From Quatrionicoccus australiensis (GTDB lineage Bacteria > Pseudomonadota > Gammaproteobacteria > Burkholderiales > Rhodocyclaceae), in the NCBI RefSeq assembly GCF_020510525.1, contig NZ_CP075188.1:3968001-4032000 (forward strand): a DNA stretch of 64,000 bases, given 5' to 3'. Shown here piece by piece: positions 18,985 to 28,955 of this stretch; position 1 is the stretch's first letter; each line of letters begins with the position of its first letter. Below the pieces are notes generated by a model, which was not told the DNA's origin, made no database searches, and saw only the letters and a program-made list of their open reading frames with translations. A program made the translations under genes and the position numbers.

Positions 18985-19283
18985 GATTGTTGTGTCCTCA
19001 GATGTTCGGGGAGTTGGGGTTCGCGATCGAGATCGGCGAAGAAGGCGGAAAGATCGGTTTCACCGGCGTCGACCGCAACCAGCGCGTCGAGCGCGGCGTT
19101 GATCGCGGCGGCGCGTTCGGCCGGGATGATTTCCCGCGCCGCATCGAGAAAACAGAGCAGCCAGGTGCCCGGCGGCTGCGCCCCGACCAGGCTCAAGTCA
19201 ATGCGCAGCTCGCCGGAACGCCCGGCACAACGGGCGAAATGTTCGCCCGATTCGATGACCTGGACAGGAATGCCGAGGCACAT
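18981..19283 (-). CDS. hoxL: HypC-like chaperone HoxL/HupF
   Basis: A 100-residue HypC paralogue dedicated to the membrane-bound hydrogenase. The N-terminal MCLGIP keeps the metal-binding Cys2. It carries a longer acidic C-terminal tail than HypC. In Ralstonia HoxL is specifically required for large-subunit maturation, and its relatives help protect the process from oxygen. It starts 1 bp after the hoxM stop codon. Confidence 0.92.
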   Translation of the reverse strand: MCLGIPVQVIESGEHFARCAGRSGELRIDLSLVGAQPPGTWLLCFLDAAREIIPAERAAAINAALDALVAVDAGETDLSAFFADLDREPQLPEHLRTQQS

Positions 19284-19284
19284 C

Positions 19285-19905
19285 TCAGGCTTCTTCCATG
19301 TTCAGGAAACGCGCGTCGCCCAGCCGGTAGGCCTGGCTGGCCGACGGCCGTTCGCCTTCGTAGATGTCGATGGCCAGGGCCGGATCGGTCAGGCCGTCGA
19401 CTGCGCCCTGGCGCACACGGGCCGGCGCCCCCCAGCGTTCCAGCCACTTGAAGGCAACCGCAAGCGCCGCCGGCATCTGCGCCTTGACGATGTCGCGCAG
19501 GCTGCCGCCGTAGTCTTCCAGTTCTTCCGGCTGGACGCCGATCAGAACCAGCTCGGCCGGCAATTTTTCGGTCAGTTCGGCCGCCATCAGCACTTCCTGG
19601 AAACCGGTCTGGTGCAGGCTCATTTTCTTGGCGCCCATGAAACGCGGCACCTGGTCACCCACCACTTCGCGCAGCGTACCCGGCGCATCGCCGTAATCGA
19701 CCGCGTCGAAAACCAGCAGGCAGTCCGCCTCCTGCACGTAAGGCAACAGGTAAAGCCCCTGCGTGCCGCCGTCCATCAGCTCGACCTGCGGCGGGAATTC
19801 CCAGCCGGCGTTGAGCGCCTCGACACAGCGCACGCCAAACCCCTCGTCGGCCCACAGCAGGTTACCGATACCGAGCACAAGAATGCGTTTGGAATTCATT
19901 GCCAT
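19285..19905 (-). CDS. hoxM: Hydrogenase maturation endopeptidase HoxM/HupD
   Basis: A nickel-dependent protease that removes the C-terminal tail of HoxG after the histidine of DPCLACSTH. It is 206 residues from the first ATG; a second ATG at 19899 would give 204 and has slightly better spacing from GGGG. The nickel-sensing Asp/Glu/His positions of the M52 family are seen in GNLLWADEGFG, DAVDYG and SLHQTGFQEVL. It is the only such peptidase in the window. Confidence 0.94.
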   Translation of the reverse strand: MAMNSKRILVLGIGNLLWADEGFGVRCVEALNAGWEFPPQVELMDGGTQGLYLLPYVQEADCLLVFDAVDYGDAPGTLREVVGDQVPRFMGAKKMSLHQTGFQEVLMAAELTEKLPAELVLIGVQPEELEDYGGSLRDIVKAQMPAALAVAFKWLERWGAPARVRQGAVDGLTDPALAIDIYEGERPSASQAYRLGDARFLNMEEA

Positions 19906-19919
19906 CCCCAGAAAGAAAC

Positions 19920-19946
19920 GCCCCGGCTACATTGGCAGACCGGGGC
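19920..19946 (-). terminator. Hairpin between hoxZ and hoxM
   Basis: GCCCCGG and CCGGGGC form a stem around a 13-nt loop in the 166-bp gap between hoxZ and hoxM. On the minus strand it is followed by GTTTCTTTC, a weak U-tract. It may stabilise the upstream hoxKGZ message or attenuate the downstream genes, as expected when structural genes must outnumber accessory genes. Confidence 0.45.
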
Positions 19947-20071
19947 TTGTGCAGGCTGAACCATCAGCCGCGATTGATGGTCAGGCGCCGCCAGGGCAAG
20001 GCGGAGGCGCGCCGGCAGTGCACCTGCACGGCAAGCGCCGACAACGCAGCCCTGGCAAGCATGGCCATCAA

Positions 20072-20776
20072 TCAATCCTTGAACATCCGCCAGCCGGAGA
20101 TCATCGTCGAGATCAGCGACTGCCGGCTCATGATGTCTTCGCGGATGGCGGCGTAGATGTGCACGACGGCAAAGCTCATCATGATCCACATGCCCAGCCG
20201 GTGCAGGTTATGCACCTGCATCGAACCACCAAGCGCCGGGATGACCCAGCCGAACAGGCTGTCCTGCCAGCTGCCCAGACCAGCACCTTCGCTGTAGATC
20301 GCAAAACCGGTGATCACCATGCCGACGGCCAGTACGGTAAAGAAGAAGAACATCATCAACTGCGCCATCGGATTGTGGCCGACGTATTTCTTCGGATACT
20401 TTTCAAGGAACAGATACCAGCGCACCTCGAAAAACACTTCGCTCCACCAGTGCTTGTTGGTCAGCGGCAGCATGAAGATCTGCCGGGCGTGACGATTGCC
20501 GACAAAAGCCCAGTAGATGCGGCCGAGCAGACCGACGGTGAAGATGTAGGCAGCGGCAAAATGGGCAAACCGGATATAGCCCATCAGGAAGGTCGTTGCC
20601 GCCTCGCCGGGCTGGGTCGGCAGCGGCGTCCCGATGAAATAGCCGGTCACCGCCAGCACCACCATGGCGAGCGCATTGATCCAGTGCCACAGACGCACCG
20701 GGGCTTCATAGACGTAGATCGAACGGACCTGTTTACCGTGCCGTTCGGCCTCCAGCATGTCCTGTTGAGAAAGCAT
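20072..20776 (-). CDS. hoxZ: Membrane cytochrome b HoxZ/HupC of uptake hydrogenase
   Basis: A 234-residue integral membrane di-heme cytochrome b that anchors HoxKG and passes electrons to quinone. Four hydrophobic helices are visible (about 30-50, 65-90, 135-160, 185-210), with heme-ligand histidines in RLWHWINALAM, RFAHFAAAYIF, VHNLHRLGMW and AVVHIYAAI. It begins 10 bp after hoxG. Full length. Confidence 0.95.
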   Translation of the reverse strand: MLSQQDMLEAERHGKQVRSIYVYEAPVRLWHWINALAMVVLAVTGYFIGTPLPTQPGEAATTFLMGYIRFAHFAAAYIFTVGLLGRIYWAFVGNRHARQIFMLPLTNKHWWSEVFFEVRWYLFLEKYPKKYVGHNPMAQLMMFFFFTVLAVGMVITGFAIYSEGAGLGSWQDSLFGWVIPALGGSMQVHNLHRLGMWIMMSFAVVHIYAAIREDIMSRQSLISTMISGWRMFKD

Positions 20777-20786
20777 GGCGTGCTCC

Positions 20787-22580
20787 TTAGCGGACTTTTA
20801 CCGTCGTCATTTCCTGTCCGTCCGGGCTCATCACGTGCGTCGAGCAGGCCAGGCAGGGGTCGAAGGAGTGCAGCGTGCGCAGGATCTCGAGCGGCTCGTC
20901 GGCCTTGGCGACCGGCGTGTTCATCAGCGCCGCCTCGAAGGCACCGATCTGGCCCTTGTGGTCACGCGGACCGCCGTTCCAGGTGGTCGGCACGACGCAC
21001 TGGTAATTGTCGATCTTGGTGTCCTTGATGCGGATCCAGTGACCGAGCGCACCGCGCGGCGCTTCCGTGAAGCCGGCGCCCATGGCTTCCTTCGGCCAGG
21101 TGCTCGGTTCCCACTTTTCGATATTGGCGGTATTCAGGTCGCCGGCCTTGAGGTTGGCGATCAGCTTGGCGAACTGATCCTGCTGCAGTTTGACGCAGTA
21201 CGCCGTTTCCAGACCGCGTGCCGCGGTGCGGCCCAGGGTCGAGAACAGGGCGGTGACCGGCACGTCGAGCTTCTTGAGTGCGCCTTCGACCAGAGCGTGG
21301 ATTTCCGGGTATTGCTTGGGCTGCAGGTAACCGAGCACCATGCGCGGCAAAGGACCGACCTCCATGGCGTGACCGCGCCAGCGCGGCGCCTTGATCCACG
21401 AGTACTTGCCGCCTTCGTCGAGTTCCTTGATCGCGGTCTTCGAACCCTTGGTCTTCGGACCGAGTTCGAAATTCGGTTCGGTGATGCCGTCGAACGGGTG
21501 CAGCCCCTTGGTTTCGTCCGGGTACTTGTACCAGGAGTGGGCGACAAACTCCTGGATTTGTTCCGGATCCTTGAGGTCGACCGGGTGGATTTCATCGAGC
21601 TTGCCGTTGATGATCGCACCGCGCGGCAGCAACAGGTTGCCCGAAGTGTAGTCATTGGCCTTCTGCGGCAGGTCGCCGTAGGACAGCATGTTCTGCGACG
21701 ACAGGCCGCCACCGTAATTCCACGCCTTGTAGAAGGAACCGATGGCGAGCAGGTCGGGAATATAGACCTGTTCGACGAACTCGGCGCAGCGGTCAATGAT
21801 GCTCTTGACCAGGTTGAGGCGTTCCATGTTGATGGCACCGACCGCTCCCGTGCCTTCCAGGTTGATGGCGCAGGGCACGCCGCCGACCAGCCAGTTCGGG
21901 TGCGGGTTCTTGCCGCCGAAGATGGTGTGCACCTTGACGATTTCCTTCTGGAAATCGAGGGCTTCGAGATAGTGCGCGACCGCCATCAGGTTGGCTTCCG
22001 GCGGCAGCTTGTAGGCCGGGTTGCCCCAGTAGCCGTTCATGAACGGACCGAGCTGGCCGGATTCGACGAACTTCTTCAGGCGGTTCTGGATGTCGCGGAA
22101 GTAGCCCGGCGACGACAGCGGCCAGGACGAGATACTCTGGGCCAGCGTCGAGGTGGCTTTCGGATCGGCCTTCAGCGCCGACACGACATCGACCCAGTCG
22201 AGCGCGTGCAGGTGGTAGAAATGCACCAGGTGATCATGCACGTACAGGTTGAGCTGCATGATGTTGCGGATGGTGTTGGCGTTTTCCGGGATCTGGATCT
22301 TCAGCGCATCCTCGACGGCGCGCACCGAAGTCAGCGCATGCGTGCCGGTACAGACGCCGCAGATGCGCTCGGTGAAGGCCCAGGCGTCGCGCGGATCGCG
22401 GCCCTTGAGGATGACTTCGAGACCGCGCCACATGGTGCCGGTAGACACGGCATTGCGGATGACATTGTTGCTGTCGAGATTGACCTCGACGCGCATGTGC
22501 CCTTCGATGCGGCAGACCGGATCGACGACGACGCGCTTGCCGGAGTTGTCGACATTGAACCCCTGAGTTTCGTAGGCCAT
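20787..22580 (-). CDS. hoxG: Membrane-bound uptake [NiFe]-hydrogenase large subunit HoxG/HupL
   Basis: A 597-residue catalytic subunit that oxidises H2 at the periplasmic face. The nickel ligands are Cys74/Cys77 in ERICGVC and Cys576/Cys579 in [10 protein letters not shown] 15-residue tail ([15 protein letters not shown]) after His582 is the substrate of HoxM; cleavage locks in the metal centre. No signal peptide: it is exported together with the Tat-leader small subunit. It starts 1 bp after the hoxK stop. Confidence 0.97.
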   Translation of the reverse strand: MAYETQGFNVDNSGKRVVVDPVCRIEGHMRVEVNLDSNNVIRNAVSTGTMWRGLEVILKGRDPRDAWAFTERICGVCTGTHALTSVRAVEDALKIQIPENANTIRNIMQLNLYVHDHLVHFYHLHALDWVDVVSALKADPKATSTLAQSISSWPLSSPGYFRDIQNRLKKFVESGQLGPFMNGYWGNPAYKLPPEANLMAVAHYLEALDFQKEIVKVHTIFGGKNPHPNWLVGGVPCAINLEGTGAVGAINMERLNLVKSIIDRCAEFVEQVYIPDLLAIGSFYKAWNYGGGLSSQNMLSYGDLPQKANDYTSGNLLLPRGAIINGKLDEIHPVDLKDPEQIQEFVAHSWYKYPDETKGLHPFDGITEPNFELGPKTKGSKTAIKELDEGGKYSWIKAPRWRGHAMEVGPLPRMVLGYLQPKQYPEIHALVEGALKKLDVPVTALFSTLGRTAARGLETAYCVKLQQDQFAKLIANLKAGDLNTANIEKWEPSTWPKEAMGAGFTEAPRGALGHWIRIKDTKIDNYQCVVPTTWNGGPRDHKGQIGAFEAALMNTPVAKADEPLEILRTLHSFDPCLACSTHVMSPDGQEMTTVKVR

Positions 22581-22581
22581 C

Positions 22582-23673
22582 TTATTTTTCTCCCTTTTGT
22601 TCTTCAGTCTCGCCAGCCTTCTGGCGGGCGCGGGCCAAGGCGGTCACTGCGGCATGCGCGGCAATCGCGGCGCCAACCGTACCGGCGGCAGCCTTGCCGA
22701 TCGCATCGGCATTGCCTTCGACGCCGAAGGCCTTGATGTCGGTGACGCGGTCGTAGAACGAACCCTTGTCCCAGAAGCCCTCTTCGGAACAGCCGATACA
22801 GCCGTGGCCGGACTGCACTGGCCAGCTGACGCCGCCGTTCCAGCGCATCGACGAACAGGCGTTGTAGGTGGTCGGGCCCTTGCAGCCCATCTTGTAGAGG
22901 CAGTAGCCCTTGCGCGAACCCTCGTCATCCCAGGCTTCGGCAAACTGGCCGGCGTCGAAATGGCCGCGGCGATAGCACTTGTCGTGGATGCGTTGACCGT
23001 AGAACATCTTCGGCCGGCCCTGACGATCGAGCTCGGGAATGCGGTCGAAGGTCAGCATGTAGGTGACGACGCCGGTCATGACTTCGGCGATCGGCGGGCA
23101 GCCCGGCACGTTGATGATCGGCTTGTCGGTGATCACCTTGTGCACCGGCGTGGCGCGCGTCGGGTTCGGCTTGGCGGCCTGCACGCAACCGTAGGAGGCG
23201 CAGGCGCCCCAGGAAATGATGGCCTTGGCGTCGGCGCAAGTTTCGCGCAGCTTTTCCACGAACGGGCGACCGCCCTGGATGCAGAACATGCCGTCTTCGT
23301 TGAGCGGCGGATTGCCTTCGACGGCAACGATGTAATTGCCCTTGTACTTCTTCTTGACCTCGTCGAGGATCGCTTCGGCCTGGTGACCGGCGGCGGCCAT
23401 CAGCGTGTCGTCGTAGTCGAGCGACAGCATCGAGAGCACGACATCCTTGGTCAGCGGGTGCGCCGAGCGGATGAAGGATTCGGAACAGCAGGTGCATTCC
23501 AGGCCATGCAGCCAGAGCACCGGCGTACGCGGCTTGTTTTCCAGCGCATGGGCGATGCGCGGTGCGGCAGCGCTGCCCAAGCCCAGCGAAGTGGCAGTCA
23601 GGCTGCAGAATTTCAGAAAGCTGCGCCGGGTGATCCCCTGGCGGCGCAATACTTCATAGAATGTCTCGGTCAC
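22582..23673 (-). CDS. hoxK: Membrane-bound uptake [NiFe]-hydrogenase small subunit HoxK/HupS (oxygen-tolerant type)
   Basis: The iron-sulfur subunit, 363 residues. Translation probably begins at a GTG (23673), preceded by GGGGGA; it places the Tat motif RRSFLKF at residues 15-21. The leader is likely cut before Leu44. In mature numbering the cysteines are 17, 19, 20, 115, 120 and 149: the six ligands of the [4Fe-3S] proximal cluster of O2-tolerant hydrogenases, including the two supernumerary ones (19, 120). A C-terminal hydrophobic anchor helix follows (about 315-345). First gene of the hydrogenase operon, with a sigma54-type promoter upstream. Confidence 0.96.
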   Translation of the reverse strand: MTETFYEVLRRQGITRRSFLKFCSLTATSLGLGSAAAPRIAHALENKPRTPVLWLHGLECTCCSESFIRSAHPLTKDVVLSMLSLDYDDTLMAAAGHQAEAILDEVKKKYKGNYIVAVEGNPPLNEDGMFCIQGGRPFVEKLRETCADAKAIISWGACASYGCVQAAKPNPTRATPVHKVITDKPIINVPGCPPIAEVMTGVVTYMLTFDRIPELDRQGRPKMFYGQRIHDKCYRRGHFDAGQFAEAWDDEGSRKGYCLYKMGCKGPTTYNACSSMRWNGGVSWPVQSGHGCIGCSEEGFWDKGSFYDRVTDIKAFGVEGNADAIGKAAAGTVGAAIAAHAAVTALARARQKAGETEEQKGEK

Positions 23674-23843
23674 GTTCGATTCCCCCGTTGTTATGTCGCG
23701 TCGCGATGGGCCTTCTAGGCAAAGCGCGTGCCACGCCATCGGGACTTGAAATTTCCTCAAGGAAATCAACACTCTCCTGTCGATCCGGGCGCACACCGGC
23801 AGCACGGCGGGAAGCCCTGATCGATCACATGGTTTCCACTATG

Positions 23844-23858
23844 GCAAGCCTTTTACCA
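23844..23858 (-). promoter_or_regulatory. Candidate sigma54 (-24/-12) promoter for the hox operon
   Basis: On the minus strand the sequence TGGTAAAAGGCTTGC has GG and GC at the exact sigma54 spacing (TGG-N9-TTGC). Transcription would begin near 23833, leaving a leader of about 160 nt before the hoxK GTG. The operon encodes its own sigma54 activator HoxA. Room for activator and IHF sites lies between this site and the divergent gene at 23961. Confidence 0.65.
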
Positions 23859-23960
23859 CCTCGCGCGAGATGCCCGGTGAATAAGCGCGAAAGCCTTGTG
23901 CAGCAAGGCTGCCCCAAGGTCTCGTTCTGGCTCTAAAATCGCCGTATTAGGAGAGAGACA

Positions 23961-26900
23961 GTGCCCAGAATTGCCGAACTGATTACACAACAAAGCGGAC
24001 ATCTCAGGCCCGACACCACGCTTGGTGAAGCAGCGGCGACGATGCTGAAGGAAAAGCTGTCGTCAGTCATCATTGTCGGCCCGGAAGGCATACTCGGCAT
24101 CGCCACCGAGGGCGACATCCTGCACGCCATGCGCGAACACCGCGCCCTGGAGCAGGCGATCAGCAGCATCATGACGACGCCGGTACATAGCGTCGTCGAC
24201 ACCACCGAATTGCGGGCCGCCTACCGCGAAGCGGCAAATCTGGGCATTCGCCATATCGTCGTGACCGACGCCGGCGGCCAGCCGCTGGGTGTGGCCAGCG
24301 AATCGGATTTCCGCCGCCACCTGGGTACCGACTTCTATCGCCATCTGAACAATGTCGATACGCTGATGGAGCGCATGTTCCCCCGCCTGCCGCCGGATGC
24401 CTCGCTGGATACGGCCCTGGCAGCCATGGAGGCGGCGCGCGCCAGTTGTGCCGTGGTTGTCGAACAGCACAAGGCGATCGGCATCCTGACCGAGCGCGAT
24501 GTCGTGCGCCTGTTCCTGAATGCCGAAGACAATCCGCCGCTCTCGGCAGTCATGACCCGGCCGCCGATCACGATAGGCGAGGAGCGCTCGCTGGCCGAAG
24601 CGACCCAGCTGATGAACACCCATCGCATCCGGCATCTGGTCGTAGTCAACGCCTGCGGCCATGCGGTTGGCCTGCTCTCCGAACACACCCTGATGCGCCC
24701 GCTCGAGCTCGACCTGGTGGATGATGCGCTGGCTGACCGTCTGGCACTGACCCGCTCAAACAATCTGGCCCAGGAAGAAATCCAGCTCAACGATCGCTAC
24801 CAGCGCGCATTGCTCGACAATTTTCCCTTTCTCGTCTGGCTGAAGGACACCGAATCACGCTTTCTCGCGGCCAACCGCAGCCTGGCCGATACCTGTGGCG
24901 AACGCTCACCGGCCGACCTGATCGGCAAGTCCGACTACGATTACTGGCCAGCCGAACTGGCCGAACGCTATCGCGCCGACGACCAGGCCGTGATGCGCAG
25001 CGGCCAGAAAAAAGTGGTGACCGAACCGATTGGACGGACACACCACCTGAACTGGTTCGAAACCTACAAGGCCCCGGTTTTCGGGGATGACGGCAAGCTG
25101 CTCGGCACCGTCGGTTTTGCCCAGGACATCTCGGACAGACGCCGCGCCGAAGAGGCCATCCTGCTGCGCAACGCCGCGCTCGCCGGCATGCTGCGCAATG
25201 AGCCGCTGGCCGGCATCCTCGAGTTGATTGTGCTTTCCGTCGAGGCCGAAATTCCAGCCTGGCGCTGCGCCATCCAGAGCTACAACCCCGCTGACAACAG
25301 CCTCCGCTATCTCGCCGCCCCCCGTCTGCCGGAAACTTTCTGTGAAGCTACCGCCACCATGCCGGTGCACGATGGCCTCACAACCTCCGCGACTGCAGCC
25401 GCCCGGCGCCAGCGGGCAACTACGGCCGATATCACCCGGCACGCCCGCGGGACAGCCTACGATGCAGCCACCCAGTTAGCCGGGTTTTCCGCTTGCTGGG
25501 CGGAACCCATCTTCTCGCCACAAGGCGAACTGCTCGGCACTTTCAGTGCCTATCACAATCTGCCGGGTACTCCCGGCGATGAACAGCAGGCCATCTTCAC
25601 GCATGCCAGCCAGCTGGCAGCCCTGATCATGGCGCACCAGCAGGGCGCCGAGAGCCTGCAACAAAGTCTGAGCACTTTCCACGGCATTTTCGACAGCATC
25701 AGCGAAGCGCTTTTCATCCAGGCTGAAGACGGGACCTTTCTCGACGCCAACCTCGGCGCCGAGCAGATTTTCGGTTACCCGCGCCAGGTCATGATCGGCC
25801 AGACTCACCACAGGCTCGGCGCCCCCGGTCTCAACGACCTGAGCCGAACCGGCTCGCACATCAGCGCGGCCATCGCCGGCACGCCGCAGTACTTCGAGTA
25901 TTGGGGCCAGAGTGCCGATGGCCGGATTTTTCCGATCGACGTCCGCCTGCACCCCTGTACCTACTTTGGCCGCCAGGTACTGATCGCTTCGGTGGTCGAT
26001 ATCAGCGAAAGAAAACAGGCCGCACTGCGCCTGGAAATCGAGCATGACCTGGCGCAGGCGCTGGCGACCGGGATGCCGCGCCAGGACGTGCTCGACACCA
26101 TTCTCAAGGCCGCACTGCGCTTCCCCGACCTCGACGCCGGCGGCATCTACTACCGCCAGGACAACGGCAGTTACCGCCTGGCTGCCGAACAGGGCCTGTC
26201 GGCCAAATTCGCCGGACTGAATGCCGAACTCGCCGCCGATACCCCGCAAGCTGCGGTCATCCGCAATGGCCGGCTGGTCTGCAGTTGCAGCGAATCGGGA
26301 GATCACTGCACGGAACCGCCGTTGATCGCCGCCCCCCACCTCGAGGCGGAAGGCCTGCGCTGCCTGACCATCCTGCCGGTAATGCTGGCCGGCGAGTCGA
26401 TCGCCTGCCTCTACCTGGCCGGACGCCAGGTCAGGCAGATTTCGCACGAAACGCTGCAGGCCCTGGAGACCCTGAGCAACACTTTTGCCCAGACCCTGCT
26501 GCGCCTGAATGCCCAGGAAGAAGCCGATCGCCTGCAGCACAATCTGAGCGGCCTGTTCAACAACCTGACGGACTTCCTGTTTGTCGTCGACGAACAGGGA
26601 CAGATCGTGCATTACAACCATACGGTTGCCGACAAGCTCGGCTATGGTCCGGTCGCCCTGCTCGGCCAGCACATCCATACGGTCAACCCGCTGGAAACGC
26701 GCGAAATGGCCGACCGGATACTCGGCGAAATTCTCGCCGGCGAACGCTCAAGCAGCCCGCTGCCGCTGCTCCATGCCAACGGCAGCCGGATTGCCGTCGA
26801 TACCCGCATCATCACCGGCTACTGGGATGGCCAACCCGCCATGTTCGCGATCGCGCAGGACATCCGCGAACGCCTGATTGCCGAAGAGCGCCAGAAACTC

Positions 26901-28955
26901 GCGGCCAGCGTCTTCGACAATGCGCACGAAGGCATCATGATTACCGACCCGGCCGGCCGGATCATCGAAGTCAATGCCACGTTCAGCGAGTTGACCGGTT
27001 ATCCGCGCCAGGAAGCCATCGGCCAGACCGCCGATCTGCTCAAATCCGGCCATCACGACGCCAATTTCTACCGCGCCATGTGGAAAACCATCCGCGAGGT
27101 CGGCTACTGGCGCGGCGAAGTCTGGAACCGCAAGAAATCCGGCGAGGTTTTTGTCGAGCTGCTGACCATCTCGACGGTACACGACCGCGAAGGCATGATT
27201 TCGCATTTTGTCGGCATCTTTTCCGACATCACGCTGATCAAGGAACACCAGCAGCGGCTTGAGCACCTCGCCCATTTCGATGCCCTGACCCAGCTGCCCA
27301 ACCGCATGCTGCTCGGCGACCGCATGCAACTCGCGATGGCGCAGACCGAACGCAACGGCAAGGTGCTGGCCGTCGCCTACCTCGATCTCGACGGTTTCAA
27401 GCCGGTCAATGACCAGTATGGACACTCGGTCGGCGACAAATTGCTGGTCGAGGTCGCGCAGCGCCTGAAGAGCTGCATCCGCGCCGGCGATACCGTCTCG
27501 CGGCTGGGCGGCGACGAATTCGTACTGCTTTTGGCAGAACTCGACAGCATCCGCGAGTGCGACCATGCAATCAGCCGGGTCATCTCGGTCCTGACCATGC
27601 CGTTCCGCATTGCCGGCCACGAGATCTTCATCTCGGCCAGCATCGGCGTCACCCTCTACCCGCAGGATGGCTCGGACAGCGACACCCTGCTGCGCCACGC
27701 CGATCAGGCGATGTATGCAGCCAAGCAGGCCGGGCGCAACCGCTTTCACCTGTTCGACCCGGAAAACGACCGGCGCGCCCGCGTCCGCCGCGACGAGGTC
27801 GGCCGCATCCGCGAAGCGCTCGAGCAGGGCGAATTCGAGCTGTTCTACCAGCCCAAGGTCAATATGCGCCAGGGCAATGTCGTCGGGGCCGAGGCCCTGA
27901 TCCGCTGGCAACATCCGGAACGCGGCCTGCTCCTGCCGGGCGAATTCCTGCCCGCCATCGAAGGCACCGAGCTTGCCATCACGCTCGGCGACTGGGTTTT
28001 GCAGGAAGCATTGGGTCAGCTTGAAAACTGGCAGCAGCAGGGCCTCGATATATCCGTCAGCGTCAATATTGCCGGCAACCACCTGCAATCGCCCGGCTTT
28101 GCCGCGCGCCTGGGCGAACTGCTTGCCGCCCACCCCACGGTATCCCCCGGACATCTCGAACTGGAGGTTCTGGAAACCGCCGCCCTTGAGGATATTCCCC
28201 GGGTCGCCGCGCTCTTTGTCGAATGCCGGCGTTTTGGTGTCAGCTTCTCGCTCGACGATTTCGGTACCGGCTATTCATCGCTGACCTATTTCCGCCGCCT
28301 GCCGGCCGACGTGCTCAAGATTGACCAGTCCTTCGTCTGCGACATGCTGGATGATCCGGACGACCTGGCCATCGTCGAAGGCGTCATCGGCCTGACCCGA
28401 GCCTTTCAGCGCAAGGTGATCGCCGAGGGCGTCGAAACCGTCGAACACGGCATGGTCCTGCTGCTGCTCGGCTGCGACATGGCACAGGGTTTCGGCATTG
28501 CCCGTCCGATGCCGGCCGGACAACTCCCCGCATGGGTCGCGCAATTCCGCCCGGATGAGCTTTGGGGTTCAACCACCGCCTTCAACTGGTCGCGGGAAGA
28601 CATCCCGATGCTGATTGCCGGGGTAGACCACACCCGCTGGATGAAAAAACTCTACGCCTGCCTCGCCGATGAAGATGGTCGGCAGCCAGCACCGGAGCTC
28701 GATGAAAACGCCTGCCGTTTCGGCCGCTGGTACACCAGCCCGAAAGCCCAGCGCTATGCGGCCATCAAGGAATTCAACGAACTGGCGCAAATTCACCGGC
28801 AGATTCATCAACTCGGCAAACAACTGCTCGATCAACGCAACACGCCGGAACAGGCATCCTTGCTGGAGGCTGTCGAAAAGCAGAGTCAGACACTGAGCGA
28901 CTACCTGCAAAAGATACAGACCGAGGTGCTGCTGGCGAGTCAGGGAAGCAGGTGA
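23961..28955 (+). CDS. Giant CBS-PAS-GAF-GGDEF-EAL-CZB cyclic di-GMP signalling protein
   Basis: A soluble 1664-residue multi-sensor protein. Domains in order: two CBS pairs (about 1-120, 125-255), PAS (278-395), GAF (about 405-555), PAS (570-682), GAF (about 690-850), PAS (862-968), PAS (983-1090), GGDEF (about 1100-1270), EAL (about 1285-1535) and a C-terminal CZB-like zinc-binding domain (about 1550-1625). The GGDEF loop is intact (GGDEF near 1183) with an RxxD inhibition site (RAGD). The EAL domain keeps AEALIRW and DDFGTGYSS, so both synthesis and breakdown of c-di-GMP are possible. The CZB motif is His in VDHTRW, Cys in CRFGRW and HRQIH. AGGAGAG precedes the ATG. It is divergent from hoxK and overlaps oxyR by 16 bp at the 3' end. 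Confidence 0.9.
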   Translation: MPRIAELITQQSGHLRPDTTLGEAAATMLKEKLSSVIIVGPEGILGIATEGDILHAMREHRALEQAISSIMTTPVHSVVDTTELRAAYREAANLGIRHIVVTDAGGQPLGVASESDFRRHLGTDFYRHLNNVDTLMERMFPRLPPDASLDTALAAMEAARASCAVVVEQHKAIGILTERDVVRLFLNAEDNPPLSAVMTRPPITIGEERSLAEATQLMNTHRIRHLVVVNACGHAVGLLSEHTLMRPLELDLVDDALADRLALTRSNNLAQEEIQLNDRYQRALLDNFPFLVWLKDTESRFLAANRSLADTCGERSPADLIGKSDYDYWPAELAERYRADDQAVMRSGQKKVVTEPIGRTHHLNWFETYKAPVFGDDGKLLGTVGFAQDISDRRRAEEAILLRNAALAGMLRNEPLAGILELIVLSVEAEIPAWRCAIQSYNPADNSLRYLAAPRLPETFCEATATMPVHDGLTTSATAAARRQRATTADITRHARGTAYDAATQLAGFSACWAEPIFSPQGELLGTFSAYHNLPGTPGDEQQAIFTHASQLAALIMAHQQGAESLQQSLSTFHGIFDSISEALFIQAEDGTFLDANLGAEQIFGYPRQVMIGQTHHRLGAPGLNDLSRTGSHISAAIAGTPQYFEYWGQSADGRIFPIDVRLHPCTYFGRQVLIASVVDISERKQAALRLEIEHDLAQALATGMPRQDVLDTILKAALRFPDLDAGGIYYRQDNGSYRLAAEQGLSAKFAGLNAELAADTPQAAVIRNGRLVCSCSESGDHCTEPPLIAAPHLEAEGLRCLTILPVMLAGESIACLYLAGRQVRQISHETLQALETLSNTFAQTLLRLNAQEEADRLQHNLSGLFNNLTDFLFVVDEQGQIVHYNHTVADKLGYGPVALLGQHIHTVNPLETREMADRILGEILAGERSSSPLPLLHANGSRIAVDTRIITGYWDGQPAMFAIAQDIRERLIAEERQKLAASVFDNAHEGIMITDPAGRIIEVNATFSELTGYPRQEAIGQTADLLKSGHHDANFYRAMWKTIREVGYWRGEVWNRKKSGEVFVELLTISTVHDREGMISHFVGIFSDITLIKEHQQRLEHLAHFDALTQLPNRMLLGDRMQLAMAQTERNGKVLAVAYLDLDGFKPVNDQYGHSVGDKLLVEVAQRLKSCIRAGDTVSRLGGDEFVLLLAELDSIRECDHAISRVISVLTMPFRIAGHEIFISASIGVTLYPQDGSDSDTLLRHADQAMYAAKQAGRNRFHLFDPENDRRARVRRDEVGRIREALEQGEFELFYQPKVNMRQGNVVGAEALIRWQHPERGLLLPGEFLPAIEGTELAITLGDWVLQEALGQLENWQQQGLDISVSVNIAGNHLQSPGFAARLGELLAAHPTVSPGHLELEVLETAALEDIPRVAALFVECRRFGVSFSLDDFGTGYSSLTYFRRLPADVLKIDQSFVCDMLDDPDDLAIVEGVIGLTRAFQRKVIAEGVETVEHGMVLLLLGCDMAQGFGIARPMPAGQLPAWVAQFRPDELWGSTTAFNWSREDIPMLIAGVDHTRWMKKLYACLADEDGRQPAPELDENACRFGRWYTSPKAQRYAAIKEFNELAQIHRQIHQLGKQLLDQRNTPEQASLLEAVEKQSQTLSDYLQKIQTEVLLASQGSR

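Noticed and set aside
19964-20068. 34-codon minus-strand frame between hoxZ and hoxM
   Set aside because: Too short, poor ribosome-binding site, composition like translated non-coding DNA.
20775-22736. 653-codon plus-strand open frame
   Set aside because: Antisense shadow of hoxG/hoxK, which have full family motifs; caused by high GC content.
23842-23857. Plus-strand sigma54-like sequence TGGCAAGCCTTTTACC toward the giant signalling gene
   Set aside because: The -12 element reads TTAC instead of TTGC; the minus-strand reading of the same bases is a better match and has a matching activator in the operon.
23887-23912. Second minus-strand TTGGGGCAGCCTTGC sequence
   Set aside because: GG to GC spacing is one base short of the sigma54 rule.
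26748-28154. 468-codon minus-strand frame within the giant signalling gene
   Set aside because: Antisense shadow; the plus strand encodes clear PAS, GGDEF and EAL motifs.
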